Source of the DNA: Desulfacyla sp964522045 | GTDB taxonomy: Bacteria > Desulfobacterota > DSM-4660 > Desulfatiglandales > Desulfatiglandaceae | Assembly (NCBI GenBank): GCA_964522045.1 | Contig: CAZFSF010000143.1 | Coordinates: 1 to 6,498, forward strand | Direction of reading: 5' to 3' | Length of the DNA: 6,498 bases | In this document: positions 5,750-6,498 of the stretch, one piece after another | Layout: each line of letters begins with the position of its first letter | Position numbering within the stretch: the stretch's first letter is position 1 | Translations under genes and position numbers: made by a program | Notes under the pieces: model-generated | The model's input: the letters and a program-made list of their open reading frames with translations, nothing else | Told to the model about the DNA's origin: nothing | The model's database searches: none

Positions 5750-6420
5750 ACGTCTCGATCTGCATCCCCTACCGGCCATCCGGACCGCATCGGACCGCCG
5801 CCTTCAAGCATGTTCGACGATTCTGGCGGCGAAACTTCGACTGGCCGGTGTGGACCTCCGACACGCCCGGCAGTTTCAACCGGTCCGAAGCCCGCAACGA
5901 CGCCGCTCGAGCCGCCGGTGACTGGGACATCGTCCTGTTCGCCGACGCCGACACGTTCGGAAATCCGGACCTGATCCGGTGGGCGGTCCGCACCGCCGCC
6001 GAAACCGGCCGGATCTCATATCCGTTCAACCGGTATGCGGGCCTGTCTGCGCAAGGGACACGCCGCCTCTACAACACCGGCGAGATCGGTCAGATCCGCA
6101 AACGGAAACCGAATTCGCCGGGCGGGATCTTCGCCGTCCCCCGCGAGCTCTACATCACGGTCGGCGGATTCGACCCCGGGTTTGAAGGATGGGGATACGA
6201 GGACATGGCCTTCTACCGGGCGGCGACGACACTCGGAGGAGCAGCCCGCCGGCATCCCGGAACGATCATCCATCTGTGGCATCCGATGGCCAGCGAGAAA
6301 CGCGACGCGATCGCAGGCAAGACACCGAACAAAGCCCGCGCCGTCCGCTACCGTGACGCACAAGGGAAACCGGACAAGATGCGCCAACTCATCACAGACC
6401 TCGAACTCTCATGGCCATGA
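5746..6420 (+). CDS. GT-A glycosyltransferase with GT7-type C-terminal motif
   Basis: A 224-residue transferase likely to move a sugar from a nucleotide-sugar donor. It opens with a Rossmann-like strand (VNVSICIPYRP) and has NRSEARNDAA (45-54), common in GT2/GT7 enzymes. The metal-binding DxD is Asp67-Ala68-Asp69 (LFADADTFG). After GGIFAVPRE (126-134) comes GGFDPGFEGWGYEDMAF (140-156), whose GWGYED (148-153) is the galactosyltransferase-type acceptor/catalytic signature of GT7 C-terminal domains. HLWH (176-179) may supply a further metal or phosphate ligand. There is no signal peptide or membrane segment, so it is probably cytosolic and soluble. Start GTG 5746 is chosen for its GGAG site and GTGA overlap with the preceding transferase. 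Its stop overlaps the next gene. Sugar specificity cannot be read from sequence. It probably works in the same pathway as its neighbours. Confidence 0.85.
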   Translation: MNVSICIPYRPSGPHRTAAFKHVRRFWRRNFDWPVWTSDTPGSFNRSEARNDAARAAGDWDIVLFADADTFGNPDLIRWAVRTAAETGRISYPFNRYAGLSAQGTRRLYNTGEIGQIRKRKPNSPGGIFAVPRELYITVGGFDPGFEGWGYEDMAFYRAATTLGGAARRHPGTIIHLWHPMASEKRDAIAGKTPNKARAVRYRDAQGKPDKMRQLITDLELSWP

Positions 6421-6498
6421 GCGGAGCCCCATCAGCCGTAATCGTCGGCACCGGCCGGTCAGGATCCGGTTACATTGCGAAAGCTCTCACCGCCGCCG
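6411..6498 (+). CDS. Nucleotide-binding protein, sulfotransferase-like (3'-truncated)
   Basis: Only the first 27-29 residues are in the window, open to the right edge. Two in-frame ATGs are possible: 6411 (MAMSGAPS) overlapping the previous gene by 10 bases, or 6417 in an ATGA overlap of 4 bases. The second matches the four-base overlaps of the two junctions upstream; neither has a clear ribosome site. The visible sequence AVIVGTGRSGSGYIAKAL is a hydrophobic strand, glycine-rich loop and helix. GTGRSGSG resembles the 5'-phosphosulfate loop of PAPS sulfotransferases (GxxRSGTT-like). The same letters also satisfy the Rossmann GxGxxG pattern of NAD(P) enzymes, so an oxidoreductase or sugar-nucleotide enzyme is the alternative. 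It lacks the GK[ST] of a classical kinase P-loop. Context favours glycan decoration. Confidence 0.6.
   Translation, partial: MAMSGAPSAVIVGTGRSGSGYIAKALTAA

Noticed and set aside
1..6498. CRISPR array, tRNA, promoter or attachment site
   Set aside because: No spaced repeats, cloverleaf, convincing -35/-10 pair or att-like repeat was found by reading both strands; genes are packed with gaps of 50 bases or less.

Overview
The window is a block of late structural genes from a tailed double-stranded DNA phage or prophage. All genes are on the + strand, the sequence is GC-rich and codon third positions favour C or G. Gene order and protein character (terminase large subunit, SPP1 gp6-like portal, MuF/VG15-type minor head protein, scaffold, HK97-fold coat) resemble siphoviruses of Actinobacteria, so an actinobacterial host is the best guess. 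This is inference from family resemblance and composition. No integrase, attachment site, tRNA or host gene is visible, so free phage and prophage cannot be told apart.

Layout: 1-1380 is the terminase large subunit, cut at its 5' end, so the Walker A motif lies outside the window. 1384-2748 is the portal. 2748-3470 is the MuF/VG15-like minor head protein, overlapping the portal stop by one base. 3521-4063 is a coiled-coil scaffold. 4101-4994 is the major capsid protein. Three genes that look like carbohydrate-modification functions follow without gaps: a Stealth-like sugar-phosphate or glycosyl transferase (4991-5749), a GT-A transferase with a GT7-type C-terminal motif (5746-6420), and the start of a nucleotide-binding protein, possibly a sulfotransferase (from 6411 or 6417, running off the 3' edge).

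The first five genes form a complete DNA-packaging and procapsid module: the terminase pumps DNA through the portal, scaffold and coat build the shell, and the MuF-like protein sits at or inside the portal vertex. The last three genes lie where head-completion genes would usually be expected. Their tight coupling to the coat gene suggests they are made late and modify the virion or a host surface glycan.

The least expected non-coding signals are RNA hairpins around the coat gene: two adjacent 7-bp stem-loops spanning the scaffold stop and the gap before the coat gene, and a perfect 14-bp stem-loop starting six bases after the coat stop, inside the first codons of the Stealth-like gene. Together they bracket the coat cistron and could set its level against its neighbours. 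There is no gene-free stretch longer than 50 bases.
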